Assembly (NCBI RefSeq): GCF_012689525.1
Contig: NZ_CP051515.1
Span: forward strand, 1,116,001 to 1,180,000
Length of the DNA stretch: 64,000 nucleotides
Reading direction: 5' to 3'
DNA from: Paraburkholderia aromaticivorans
Lineage (GTDB): Bacteria; Pseudomonadota; Gammaproteobacteria; Burkholderiales; Burkholderiaceae
Part shown: one piece after another, positions 19,544 to 28,063 of the stretch
Layout of the letters: each line of letters begins with the position of its first letter
Numbering within the stretch: position 1 is the stretch's first letter
Position numbers and translations under genes: made by a program
Notes under the pieces: model-generated
Database searches by the model: none
The model's input: only the letters and a program-made list of their open reading frames with translations
Told to the model about the DNA's origin: nothing

Positions 19544-20380
19544 TCAAGCTCCCGTGCTATCCCACGGCGGGGCAAGACCCGGCGGATCTACGATCCGGCT
19601 ATTCGCCGTCGCCAATGCGTGGATGGCCGCCATGTCGGCACCATCTAACTCGAAGTCGAATACCGCCATGTTTTGTGCCAACCGATCGATCCGCGTGGTT
19701 TTCGAAAGCGCCACAACGCCGGGCTGTTGAACAAGCCACCGTAAGACGATCTGGGCGATGGTTTTGTCATGACGGGCCGCGATCTCCTTGAGCGTTGGGT
19801 CGGAAAACACGCGGCCAATCGCCATGCCGCAATAGCCTGTCACGGCAAGCCCAGCTTGACGCGTGCTTTCGATGAGCAAGGATTGGTTCAGGTACGGATG
19901 GTATTCGAACTGATTCGTGACCAGCGGAGCCGCCGAAAGCCGGATAGCTTCCGTCATCAGTGCACGGTTGAAATTGCTGACGCCTATGTGCCGGACCTTG
20001 CCGGCGCGCACGGCCGCATTGAGTCCCGCGACCTGTTCGGCCAAGGGCACATCCGATCCCGGCCAGTGCAGCAGGAGCAAGTCGATATGGTCCGTCTTGA
20101 GCTTGCGTAGACTCTCGTTCACGGACGCATCGAAGTGTCTTGCGGAGTAGTTGCTGACCCAGACCTTGGTCGTGAGAAATATTTCGTTTCTGGGGATGCC
20201 GGATTCGGCGACGCACTCGCCGATCTCGACTTCGTTACGGTAGATCTGCGCGGTGTCGATATGGCGGAAGCCAGCACGAAGGGCGGCGGGGATCATTCGA
20301 TGGATGTCGTCGCCATTCATCCCGTAGGTGCCAAAGCCTATGGCCGGAATGGCCGCGTTACCGGCACGGACGTTTTGCAT
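19544..20380 (-). CDS. Aldo/keto reductase
   Basis: A 278-residue NADPH-dependent aldo/keto reductase, a TIM barrel reducing aldehydes or ketones in the cytosol. The catalytic tetrad is visible: Asp and Tyr in FRHIDTAQIYRNEVEIG, Lys in LTTKVWVSN, His in LLLHWPG. NADP-binding stretches are IGVSNFNRALM and LSKTTRIDRLAQN. The start ATG at 20380 has AGGA 8 bases upstream; a TTG 21 bases earlier is the only other candidate. It is close to DkgA/DkgB-type enzymes. It lies on the same strand as, and downstream of, a LysR gene. Confidence 0.92.
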   Translation of the reverse strand: MQNVRAGNAAIPAIGFGTYGMNGDDIHRMIPAALRAGFRHIDTAQIYRNEVEIGECVAESGIPRNEIFLTTKVWVSNYSARHFDASVNESLRKLKTDHIDLLLLHWPGSDVPLAEQVAGLNAAVRAGKVRHIGVSNFNRALMTEAIRLSAAPLVTNQFEYHPYLNQSLLIESTRQAGLAVTGYCGMAIGRVFSDPTLKEIAARHDKTIAQIVLRWLVQQPGVVALSKTTRIDRLAQNMAVFDFELDGADMAAIHALATANSRIVDPPGLAPPWDSTGA

Positions 20381-20555
20381 GAACTGTTCCTGATGGGCCA
20401 AGCGTCAAGGAGGATGGCGGGAAGAGTAAGCGTTGGCGTGTCGGAAAAGAAGCCTATAGCTTTCGATGCGATCTATCGTCGGAGGCGATACTTATTGGGC
20501 GGGTTATATCGACGTGAGGCCATCCGCGAAGCCTCGTGCAGTTACGCGCTCACGA

Positions 20556-21470
20556 TCACTTCCGGTTCAGTTCTTCGAATCCCGAAACCAGGGCGTCCAG
20601 TAGATGCCGGACGGCCGGAACCATGCCGCGGCGCGTGGGGAAGATCGCGTGCACGAGGCCAGGCGTCGTAGCCAGACCCGCCAGCAAGTGCTGCAACCGG
20701 CCGGCCTGAATATCGGCGTCGACCAGTTCGCGAGGCAGCATCGCCACGCCGACGCCTTGCAAGGCGGCAACCCGCAAGCTCGCTAGGTCGTCGGTCGCCA
20801 GACGAGGTAGATGCGCCCATGACGTCGTGCGACCCTCGGCGTCCACCAGGTTCCACGCAAACCGCTCGCTCCTGCTGGACATGGCAAGAGTGGGCCATTC
20901 CTTCAGCGATTCAAGCGACTTGGGCACCGGATGGCGCGCCGCCAGATCCGGACTGGCGACCAGAATCTGAACGGATAAGCCTAATTGCCGGACGGCGAGA
21001 TCGGTGTCTTCCAAAGGGGGAAGCCGGACCCGGATGGCGAAGTCCAGACCTTCCTCGACCACATCCACGCGGCGGTTGGTTGCATCGACCAGGACCTGCA
21101 CTTGCGGGTTGTCCTGGACATACTGCGCAATGATCGCGGAGATGCCGGAGGTCAGCAGTGCCACGGGGCAGCTTATCCGTATGGTGCCCTGCGGCTTTGA
21201 GCGCGTCTGGTCCACGAAATCCCTGGCGGCCTTCGACTCCGCGACCAGGGCGAGGCAATGCTGGTGGAAGCGTCGCCCGGTTTCCGTCAGGGACAGGCTC
21301 CTGCTGGTGCGATTTAGCAGACGAACGCTAAGCTCTTCCTCCAGTGCGCGAACACGGCGGCTGAGTTTCGACGTTTGTACGCCGAGGCTGCGGGCCGCTG
21401 CCGTGAAACTTCCGTGCTCGACGACTTCCGCGAAAAGTCGAAGATCATTGAGGTCGGTGATTGGGTTCAT
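20556..21470 (-). CDS. LysR-family transcriptional regulator
   Basis: A 304-residue LysR regulator. The N-terminal winged helix-turn-helix is DLRLFAEVVEHGSFTAAARS, then LGVQTSKLSRRVRALEEEL; the rest is a periplasmic-binding-like effector domain (about 90-300). It is of the AaeR/YafC-like subgroup that often controls nearby oxidoreductases. It is divergent from the DoxX/WrbA/pirin genes and upstream of an aldo/keto reductase, so it may control either. A 25-residue copy of its own N-terminus lies just upstream (see 21562-21637). Confidence 0.93.
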   Translation of the reverse strand: MNPITDLNDLRLFAEVVEHGSFTAAARSLGVQTSKLSRRVRALEEELSVRLLNRTSRSLSLTETGRRFHQHCLALVAESKAARDFVDQTRSKPQGTIRISCPVALLTSGISAIIAQYVQDNPQVQVLVDATNRRVDVVEEGLDFAIRVRLPPLEDTDLAVRQLGLSVQILVASPDLAARHPVPKSLESLKEWPTLAMSSRSERFAWNLVDAEGRTTSWAHLPRLATDDLASLRVAALQGVGVAMLPRELVDADIQAGRLQHLLAGLATTPGLVHAIFPTRRGMVPAVRHLLDALVSGFEELNRK

Positions 21471-21561
21471 CGGGGGCTTTAAGTTGGGCCTTTGACGACT
21501 TGGTTATCTCGCGGATCGAAGTGCCCCACACGCGCAAGGACGGATCGACACTGGCTGTGCC

Positions 21562-21637
21562 TGGCCGCTATGTAGTTTCCATACTCCACCACCTCAGCGA
21601 GGAACCGAAGATCGCTTAGACGAGTGATCTGGTCCAT
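21562..21637 (-). pseudogene. LysR N-terminal fragment
   Basis: On the minus strand this encodes MDQITRLSDLRFLAEVVEYG followed by NYIAA, which closely resembles the first 25 residues of a LysR protein, including that of the intact neighbour. After this the frame continues with unrelated sequence and stops at 21479. It is too short to fold as a DNA-binding domain. It is probably the scar of a deletion or partial duplication of a LysR gene. Confidence 0.7.
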
Positions 21638-21764
21638 CGGGAAACCGTGATTCATTCCCATCGTTCTACCAGAAGCAACGATACATTGTCGACACGGAGA
21701 TATGCGCATCAACATTGCGGACGTAGCATTCATGTCGGTCGTCATTTCACTTCAGGAGATTGTC

Positions 21765-22187
21765 ATGGATCGTTATAGGTTTCTTCCGTTGTTGGGCCGC
21801 ATCTTGATCGGGGCGCCGTTTGTCATGAGCGGGCTTGGCAAGCTGGGAGCGTATGCTGCGACAGTCGGCTATATTGCCGCCATGGGTCTGCCGGTGCCGC
21901 CGCTTGCGTTTGTTGTTGCCGTGCTGACCGAACTGGGCGGCGGCCTGCTGCTGCTGTCGGGCTACAGGGCTCGCGCCGTATCGCTGGCGATGGCGGTATT
22001 CTGCGTGGTCACTGCATTGTTCTTTCACCACAACTTCGCCGATCAAAACCAGATGATTCACTTTCTCAAGAACGTGATGATGGCCGGTGGTCTTCTGCAG
22101 ATCACCTACTTCGGTGCCGGCGCGTTCAGCCTGGACGCGCGCTCCGCGCGGACAGCTTCGGGCCGTTCACCTCTGAGCGCGAGCTAA
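21765..22187 (+). CDS. DoxX-family membrane protein
   Basis: A 140-residue inner-membrane protein with four predicted helices: LLGRILIGAPFVMSGLGKL, PLAFVVAVLTELGGGLLLLS, SLAMAVFCVVTALFFHH, and NVMMAGGLLQITYFGAGAFS. The motif pattern fits the DoxX/DUF417-like family, members of which associate with thiol or quinone redox systems. ATG at 21765 has CAGGAGA 6 bases upstream. It heads a same-strand group with wrbA and a pirin gene. The function is inferred only as redox-linked. Confidence 0.88.
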   Translation: MDRYRFLPLLGRILIGAPFVMSGLGKLGAYAATVGYIAAMGLPVPPLAFVVAVLTELGGGLLLLSGYRARAVSLAMAVFCVVTALFFHHNFADQNQMIHFLKNVMMAGGLLQITYFGAGAFSLDARSARTASGRSPLSAS

Positions 22188-22201
22188 CAGGACGGATCCG
22201 C

Positions 22202-22234
22202 TGAGACGACCGCCTGGCCGGCCGGATCGTCTCA
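22202..22234. repeat. Hairpin after the doxX gene
   Basis: Arms TGAGACGA (22202-22209) and TCGTCTCA (22227-22234) are perfect 8-bp complements enclosing a GC-rich core containing CGCCTGGCCGG. There is no U-rich tail, so it is not a classical terminator. The core is shared with the hairpin at 22968-22993 after wrbA. Confidence 0.55.
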
Positions 22235-22328
22235 CATGAATGGGCACCTCGCAGTAACACAGTGCGCGTTGTCGGGCGCACATCATTTCCCCCAGTGGCA
22301 TCACCGCAGATATAGGAAGGAGATCGAA

Positions 22329-22928
22329 ATGTCGAAAGTTCTGGTTCTATACTATTCCTCGTATGGTCATGTCGAAGCGTTGGCGGATGCCGTCGCCGAA
22401 GGTGCGCGCTCGGCGGGCGCTACGGTCGACGTCAAGCGGGTGCCTGAGACCGCGCCGGAGGAAGTCGCCAAAGCCGCCCACTTCAAGCTCGACCAGCAAG
22501 CGCCGGTTGCAACGATCGCCGAGCTCGCCAACTACGACGCGATCGTCGTCGGCACGCCGACCCGTTTCGGGCGCATCTCGTCGCAGATGGCGGTGTTTCT
22601 GGATCAGGCCGGCGGCTTGTGGATGAGCGGCGCATTGAACGGCAAGGTCGGCGGTGCCTTCACTTCGACCGCCAGCCAGCACGGCGGACAGGAGGCGACG
22701 CTGTTTTCGATTATCACCAACCTCCTGCACTTCGGCATGACCATCGTCGGCCTGCCGTATAGCCATCAGGGGCAGATGACGTTGGACGAGATCGTCGGCG
22801 GCTCTCCGTATGGCGCCACGACCATTGCCGGTGGACAAGGTCAGCGTCAGCCGAGCGCTATCGAGCTTGCCGGTGCTCGCCACCAGGGCGAACTGATCGC
22901 CCGCACGGCAAACAAGCTGTTTGCCTGA
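22329..22928 (+). CDS. wrbA: NAD(P)H:quinone oxidoreductase, WrbA type
   Basis: A 199-residue flavodoxin-like FMN enzyme reducing quinones by two electrons. It starts [20 protein letters not shown] (FMN phosphate loop) and contains [38 protein letters not shown] and the C-terminal [20 protein letters not shown], all WrbA signatures. GGAAGGAG sits 6 bases before ATG. It is grouped with a DoxX gene and a pirin gene, suggesting a quinone or electrophile stress response (inference). Confidence 0.96.
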   Translation: MSKVLVLYYSSYGHVEALADAVAEGARSAGATVDVKRVPETAPEEVAKAAHFKLDQQAPVATIAELANYDAIVVGTPTRFGRISSQMAVFLDQAGGLWMSGALNGKVGGAFTSTASQHGGQEATLFSIITNLLHFGMTIVGLPYSHQGQMTLDEIVGGSPYGATTIAGGQGQRQPSAIELAGARHQGELIARTANKLFA

Positions 22929-22967
22929 GCGTCATTCAGGTTTGCACCATCGACGCGTGAATGAGAC

Positions 22968-22993
22968 GGCCAGGCGGATTCCCGCCTGGCCGG
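22968..22993. terminator. Strong hairpin after wrbA
   Basis: A perfect 11-bp stem, CGGCCAGGCGG / CCGCCTGGCCG, closes a 4-base loop 40 bases after the wrbA stop. There is no U tract, so it would work with Rho or stabilise the 3' end. Its right arm repeats a CGCCTGGCCGG element also found in the hairpin before wrbA. Confidence 0.5.
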
Positions 22994-23086
22994 TACCGGT
23001 CTGGATATCGAATTGACCTGGATAGGAGCGTCGTACGACATTGGCGACACGCGCCGCATTGACCGTGGCGCGAAACGGAAAAAGAC

Positions 23087-23785
23087 ATGCTTATACACAG
23101 ACGTTGGGAATCATTGGACGGGGCAGAGCGCGGCTGGCTGCGCGCGAAACATCACTTCGTGGTCAGCGCCGACGGCAATCCCGCACACGCCGCCCTAGGT
23201 CCCCTGATTGTCTGGAACGATGACGAGATCGCGGTTGGCAGCGGGTTCCCCCTGCACGGGCACCGCGACATGGAGATCATCACGTATGTGCGCCAGGGCC
23301 TGCTCGGGCATCGAGACACCCTGGGATCCGAGGGAACGATCCACGCGGGCGATGTCCAGGTCATGAGCGCCGGCACGGGCATACGCCACGCCGAGTTCAA
23401 CAAGGGTGAGGTGCCGCTCAAGCTTTACCAGATCTGGCTGCTGCCTCGTGAAGCCGGTCGTGAACCCGCATGGGATACCAGGCCGTTTCCCAAAAGCGAC
23501 CGGTCAGGGCGCTTTGTAGTCCTTGCCAGCGGGTTCGCTCGCGATGAAGGCGCGCTTCCCATTCGCGCCGATGCGCGTGTGCTTGGCGCAATGCTCAAGG
23601 CAGGCGAAAGCGTTCGACACGAGTTGGGTCCGGCGCGTCGTGCCTATCTCGTCGTGGCCTCGGGACGCATCGAGGTGAATGGCGAGCCCGTCGGGCCGCT
23701 GGACGGCGTGGCGATCACGAAAGTCGCCGCGGCGCAGATTGCCGCCCTCGAAGATTCCGAACTGGTGATGGTGGACGCGGGCTAA
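23087..23785 (+). CDS. Pirin-family protein (YhhW-like)
   Basis: A 232-residue bicupin of the pirin family, some members of which are quercetin 2,3-dioxygenases. The metal ligands are visible: HGHRDMEIITYV (two His) and GTGIRHAEFN with the downstream His and Glu. The N-terminus MLIHRRWESLDGAERGWL resembles YhhW. The second cupin is degenerate, as usual. A second, longer pirin gene lies at 24832-25713, with a LysR gene between them. Confidence 0.92.
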   Translation: MLIHRRWESLDGAERGWLRAKHHFVVSADGNPAHAALGPLIVWNDDEIAVGSGFPLHGHRDMEIITYVRQGLLGHRDTLGSEGTIHAGDVQVMSAGTGIRHAEFNKGEVPLKLYQIWLLPREAGREPAWDTRPFPKSDRSGRFVVLASGFARDEGALPIRADARVLGAMLKAGESVRHELGPARRAYLVVASGRIEVNGEPVGPLDGVAITKVAAAQIAALEDSELVMVDAG

Positions 23786-23844
23786 TTCCCTTTTTTGCAC
23801 TCCACCGACGCAAATTCAGTTCAGACCAGATCGCCGTAATTAAC

Positions 23845-24729
23845 CTACTTCCCCAGTTGTGCGATGAAGGCGCGGGCAGCCGGCCCCGGCGGCGCGTCCT
23901 TGCGGTAAACAACCTTCATCGGCATCACGACTTCGCGCGGCAGGCCTTCAATGCGAATCGTGACCAGGGCGCCACTGTCGAGATCCTCCTTGACCATGTG
24001 CAGAGGCATATGGCCCCAGCCCAGTCCCGCCTTCAGAAAGGCGTGCTTGGCCCCCAGATCCGCGAGCCTCCACGTCGAGGCGGTCAGGACACCGAATTCG
24101 CGTCCTTCGGACAGTGCGGTCCGGTCGCTGAGGACCAGTTGCACGTGCTTTTTGATTGCGGCCGCCGACACAAGGCCTCGGCGATTTGCCAGCGGATGAG
24201 AGGGGCTCACGACGGTGACCAGCTCGAGCTCGCGCAACAGTTCGACCTGCAGTTCGTCCGTAACGATCGGCAGGGTGCCGATCACGCCGATGTTGCAAAC
24301 CCGATCGAGCACCAGCTTCATCACGCCACCCAGTGCCTCGACATAGAGCCGCAGCGGCGTGTGCGGATAATCCTTTTGCGATTGAGCCGCCGCGCTCGTC
24401 AGGCTGTCCATGGGGTACATCACGTCCATCGCCACCGCGAGCTCGGGCTCCAGACCTTCTCGCATCGCGCGTGCTCGCGCCTTGAAGCCATCAATCGTAT
24501 CCGCCACGGAACGGGCGTCGAGCAGCAAGCTCTTGCCGGCGTCGGTGAGTTGCGGGTAACGGGCCGTGCGATCGAACAGTTTCACCCCGAGCTGTGCCTC
24601 GAGATTCGAGAGGGTCTGGCTGACCACTGATTGCGCGCGCCGGAGCTTGCGTCCGGCCGCTGAGAAGCTGCCTTCATCGACTGCCGCGATGAAGGTCCGA
24701 AGCTGGTCCAGGGTCACGCCGTCAAGCAT
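23845..24729 (-). CDS. LysR-family transcriptional regulator
   Basis: A 294-residue LysR regulator with HTH TLDQLRTFIAAVDEGSFSAA, then GRKLRRAQSVVSQTLSNLEA, and an effector domain. The start at 24729 was preferred (GGAG 8 bases upstream); an ATG two codons earlier is only 2 bases from that site. It is divergent from the second pirin gene and convergent with the first, so it probably controls the longer pirin gene and itself through the inverted repeat at 24775-24801. Confidence 0.92.
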   Translation of the reverse strand: MLDGVTLDQLRTFIAAVDEGSFSAAGRKLRRAQSVVSQTLSNLEAQLGVKLFDRTARYPQLTDAGKSLLLDARSVADTIDGFKARARAMREGLEPELAVAMDVMYPMDSLTSAAAQSQKDYPHTPLRLYVEALGGVMKLVLDRVCNIGVIGTLPIVTDELQVELLRELELVTVVSPSHPLANRRGLVSAAAIKKHVQLVLSDRTALSEGREFGVLTASTWRLADLGAKHAFLKAGLGWGHMPLHMVKEDLDSGALVTIRIEGLPREVVMPMKVVYRKDAPPGPAARAFIAQLGK

Positions 24730-24774
24730 ATCCATCGCTCCAGGCGATATGTGAAATCTAAAAATATAGGCTTT

Positions 24775-24801
24775 TAAGATGGCGTGCAAGCTCTTATCTT
24801 A
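24775..24801. promoter_or_regulatory. Putative LysR operator
   Basis: An inverted repeat TAAGAT (24775-24780) - 15 bases - ATCTTA (24796-24801) lies in the 100-base gap between the LysR gene and the divergent pirin gene. The size and dyad fit a LysR recognition site, but the T-N11-A core is not exact, so this is a prediction. Confidence 0.4.
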
Positions 24802-24831
24802 CGGGCATCGCGTTTTTCTTGAGGCAGAGCC

Positions 24832-25713
24832 ATGAACATCGACACAGCCGTACTCAACCCGATTCAGGAAACCATGCTGGCGCCGCGCCGGATTGCTTTT
24901 CGCACCGGCGGCAGTGCGCACGGCGGCATTACTCGTCTGGCCAGTCCTTCCGATATCGGAGAATTGATCAAGCCTTTTGTGTTCCTCGATCACGCCGTGG
25001 TTGTGCCGACCGGCAAGCCGATGTTTGGGTTCCACCCGCACTCGGGCATCGCAACACTCACCACCGTGCTGAGTGGCGGCATCTCCTATGCGGACACGAC
25101 CGGCAAGCATGGAGAACTTCACGCCGGCGGCCTCGAATGGATGAAGGCGGGCAATGGTGTCTGGCACGACGGAAACGTCTTGCCTGGCGAAACCGTACGC
25201 CTCTTTCAACTCTGGGTTGCGCTACTGCCCTCGCTGGAGAATTCGCCGCCGGAAAGCCAGTACATTTCGCCGGCCCTGGTCCAGCGCGATGGACCCGTCC
25301 GCGTGATTCTCGGTCGCCACGGATCTGCGGCGAGTGAGATTCGCGCGCCTGAAGGCATCAACTACTTTCACGTTCAACTGAGCGCTGGAGAGACGTGGCG
25401 ATATGTGCCGCCCGCCGGGCACAACGTCGCGTGGCTCGCGATCGACAAGGGCCGCTTGAACGCGTCCGAGCCGATCGAGGCGGGGCAACTCGCCGTGTTC
25501 GAGGAATCGGACGAGGCGCCCATTGAGTTGCACGCCGAGGACGCGACGTCGTTCGTCATCGGCTCCGCTATCAAGCATCCGTATCCGCTGGTGCTCGGCC
25601 ACTACTCGGTGCATACGAACCCAGACGCGCTTGCGCAGGGCGAGGCCGAGATCCGCCGCGTCGGTCGCGATCTGGCCGCGCAGCGTCGCAACGGTGCGGC
25701 GCGAAATACTTGA
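24832..25713 (+). CDS. Pirin-family protein
   Basis: A 293-residue pirin with N-terminal cupin ligands in MFGFHPHSGIATLTTVLSGG and the EWMKAGNGVWHDG region, and a full C-terminal cupin (about 160-285). It is of the longer pirin type. The start codon ATG has a modest AGGCAGAG site. It lies divergently next to a LysR gene. The substrate is unknown; pirins act as quercetinase or as redox-sensing Fe proteins. Confidence 0.9.
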   Translation: MNIDTAVLNPIQETMLAPRRIAFRTGGSAHGGITRLASPSDIGELIKPFVFLDHAVVVPTGKPMFGFHPHSGIATLTTVLSGGISYADTTGKHGELHAGGLEWMKAGNGVWHDGNVLPGETVRLFQLWVALLPSLENSPPESQYISPALVQRDGPVRVILGRHGSAASEIRAPEGINYFHVQLSAGETWRYVPPAGHNVAWLAIDKGRLNASEPIEAGQLAVFEESDEAPIELHAEDATSFVIGSAIKHPYPLVLGHYSVHTNPDALAQGEAEIRRVGRDLAAQRRNGAARNT

Positions 25714-25764
25714 TGTGGGAACTCGTCCGGCAGCTTATTGTGACCTGCCGATCACCGCAAATTT

Positions 25765-26376
25765 TCACGCGGCAGGGGTCGCCAATGCCGCCGCGACTCG
25801 CTCGCGCAATGTCGGCAAAACGCTCGCATCGAACCACGGATTGCGTTTGAACCAGGCAATGTTGCGCGGCGACGGATGCGGCAGCGGCACGACCTGTGGG
25901 CCGAATTCGCGCCACCGGACGAGCGTGTCCGTCAGGGTCGGTCCGAATGCCTTGCCCAGTCCGAATCGCTGCGCGTATTGTCCGACCAGCAGCGTGAGCC
26001 GGACCGACGACATGTGCGCGAGCAATTCCTTATGCCAGCGGGCGGCGCACTCGGGGCGCGGCGGCAAATCACCGCTCGGGCCGCGGCCTGGAAAACAGAA
26101 GCCGATTGGCACGACGGCGAATTTCGACGTGTCGTAGAACGTGGTGTCGTCGACGTCGAGCCACGCGCGCAACCGCGCACCGCTCGCGTCGCTCCACGGA
26201 ACGCCAGACGCATGAACCCGCGCGCCCGGCGCCTGGCCGATGATCAGAATGCGCGCCTGCTCGGATGCCGCCAGCACCGGCCGTGGAGCGTGCGGCAGCA
26301 CCGCCGAGCAGAGTGTGCAGGCGCGAATCTCGCGAAGAAGGATATCGAGCGACGTGGGTTGTGTAGTGGCAGTCAT
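25765..26376 (-). CDS. Uracil-DNA glycosylase superfamily protein
   Basis: A 203-residue protein with uracil-DNA glycosylase motifs: the GQAPGARVHASGVPWSDASG loop (motif A) and the C-terminal LPHPSPRNIAWF (motif B with catalytic-loop His). Cysteines in IRACTLC near the N-terminus, GFCFPG and RPEC are placed as in Fe-S glycosylases of families 4/5, so a cluster is likely. Motif A lacks the canonical GExPG acidic residue (Gln instead of Glu), which makes the substrate uncertain. It is 45 bases downstream of the DUF488 gene and likely co-transcribed. Confidence 0.88.
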   Translation of the reverse strand: MTATTQPTSLDILLREIRACTLCSAVLPHAPRPVLAASEQARILIIGQAPGARVHASGVPWSDASGARLRAWLDVDDTTFYDTSKFAVVPIGFCFPGRGPSGDLPPRPECAARWHKELLAHMSSVRLTLLVGQYAQRFGLGKAFGPTLTDTLVRWREFGPQVVPLPHPSPRNIAWFKRNPWFDASVLPTLRERVAAALATPAA

Positions 26377-26421
26377 GCAATCGTGCAAAACGGCTGACGG
26401 GCAGTCGCGTTGTGTGCCGGT

Positions 26422-26964
26422 TCAGGTCGTGGTTTGAGCCGGATAGATCAACGTGCCGTCGGGTTGAGGTTGCGCGCCCGGTGTCATCGTCGCAACGGTC
26501 GTGTGACGCGCGTCCATGATGTGCAGTACGGTCTCGCCGTGCAGCAGCAGGTAATCCGTGATGATACGCCGGTGGCAGCGCCACCAGACCGCCTCCGCGC
26601 ACATGATCGCGCAGCGGCGCTGATGGCCGAGCGCGAGCAGCTGCGCCAGGCCATCGCGGAAAGCGTCGCTCATCGCATAGTCCGCGTAATTGCGGAACGC
26701 CGGATGGGTCCAGTACGCGTTGAGCGACGATGCATCGTCTTTGCGCCTGCTGCGGCGCCCACCCAGATCTGCGAGATGCACGTAATCGATGTGTTCCGGC
26801 GCGAGCGCATCCGGCAGCGTGTCCTGATTGAACTGCGGATTGGTGCGTGAGCGTGGAATGCTGCGCACATCGATCAGCGTCGCGACTTCCGCCTCCTTCA
26901 GCAGACTCACGAATTCGGGCAACGGACGGTTGGAATGACCAATCGTGCAAAAGGGGCGGCTCAT
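26422..26964 (-). CDS. DUF488 family protein
   Basis: A 180-residue DUF488 protein: FCTIGHSNRPLPEFVSLLKE at the start, TLIDVRSIPRSRTNPQFNQD, then YVHLADLGGRR and MCAEAVWWRCHRRIITDYLL. This family's Cys-Ala-Glu...CHR pattern is intact. The function is not established. Its start has AGGAAGG upstream. It is first in a two-gene unit with the glycosylase-like gene; DUF488 genes are often found near DNA repair genes. Confidence 0.93.
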   Translation of the reverse strand: MSRPFCTIGHSNRPLPEFVSLLKEAEVATLIDVRSIPRSRTNPQFNQDTLPDALAPEHIDYVHLADLGGRRSRRKDDASSLNAYWTHPAFRNYADYAMSDAFRDGLAQLLALGHQRRCAIMCAEAVWWRCHRRIITDYLLLHGETVLHIMDARHTTVATMTPGAQPQPDGTLIYPAQTTT

Positions 26965-27149
26965 CGGTGCCTTCCTGAAACGCTTGCGTCCATGCCATGT
27001 TGTGTACAACGTGGGTTGCGAAAGGTCAACGTGCCGACGCCAACGAAATCGTCGCGCGGCGAGGGCCGATCCATCGGTTTGAACGATCGCCATGTCCTCT
27101 ACGGAGCAATCTGCACCTTGGAACTATACTGGAGCACCTGGAGGCCTCA

Positions 27150-27953
27150 ATGACCGATCACGACAGACTGCATCCACTACGTCCGCTCCTGAAAAATTGG
27201 GTTTGGGAGCATGGTCGAGTTGGGACTCGCTACTTGGACTGCGTTGATGGCGAGATCAAGTTTGACGAAGGCAAGAAATCGCATTTTGCAGCCGAGAAGT
27301 ATACCTACGTGCCCCTCGGTAAGGACGCTCAAGACAATGTATCCGAGGAGGGTCCCGCGATCCAGGAGGCGGGACTTGCCCGATTTTTGCGGGCTGCGCA
27401 GTTGGGCAAGCCAGAGGAAGCCGGTTCTGTGGCGGAGGTTCAACGCGCGGTGCAGGACTGCGTTGAACTCGGCCTGTTCAGCGCCTATCAATGGGAGGCG
27501 CGCGAGGCATTTGCCCGCTACGCGCAGGAACCCATGTTCGAGGACGAGATCCGCGCGGCGGTTGTCGACGACATCCGGCGTAGTTACGCCCGCATGCCGG
27601 AACAACTGGCGCTGTACGATTTCAGTGTGCTTTACGGCTTGCCCACACCGCTGCTTATCAGCGAGACGCCCTTCATCGACTGGCGCGTGCGCGCCAGTCC
27701 GGCTCTTCCGTTTGTATCGCTTCCGCTGGGACCTTATTGCCTGCTTGTCGGCGCGCCGTCGGGCAGGCAAAGCCGAGTCGGCCCGGTGGTCTGGAAGGCG
27801 GCTGCCGCGATGGGCCCGTTGAAGGACCACAACCGCCGGATCGCGGAGCACGCACGTCTGTGGCTGGTGGCGACTACGGATGACCAGCTCGTTGCCGCAC
27901 AAAGCCGTATTGCTGCGGCGTTGGGCGCGAGGCAAGAGGATATGAAGCGCTGA
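27150..27953 (+). CDS. Hypothetical protein, possibly DUF4238-like
   Basis: A 267-residue soluble protein, unrecognised with confidence. The first third has LLKNWVWEHGRVGTRYLDCV, resembling the layout of DUF4238 proteins (opening segment, mid helical region around AIQEAGLARFLRAAQ, then a region LLISETPFIDWR and FVSLPLGPYCLLVGA). No catalytic motif was found. ATG at 27150 has GGAGG 7 bases upstream. It is alone on its strand, divergent from the DUF488 gene. The base composition is slightly less GC-biased than that of neighbouring housekeeping genes, suggesting accessory origin (impression only). Confidence 0.7.
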   Translation: MTDHDRLHPLRPLLKNWVWEHGRVGTRYLDCVDGEIKFDEGKKSHFAAEKYTYVPLGKDAQDNVSEEGPAIQEAGLARFLRAAQLGKPEEAGSVAEVQRAVQDCVELGLFSAYQWEAREAFARYAQEPMFEDEIRAAVVDDIRRSYARMPEQLALYDFSVLYGLPTPLLISETPFIDWRVRASPALPFVSLPLGPYCLLVGAPSGRQSRVGPVVWKAAAAMGPLKDHNRRIAEHARLWLVATTDDQLVAAQSRIAAALGARQEDMKR

Positions 27954-28063
27954 CCGCCACTGAAGGCGGAGGTTGGTGGCGCCCGGTCGCCAATTCGGTC
28001 TCCCGCGGGAGCGAACAGAAGGGGATGAACTTCTGAGCGACTCAACGGGCCCGCTTGCCGAAC

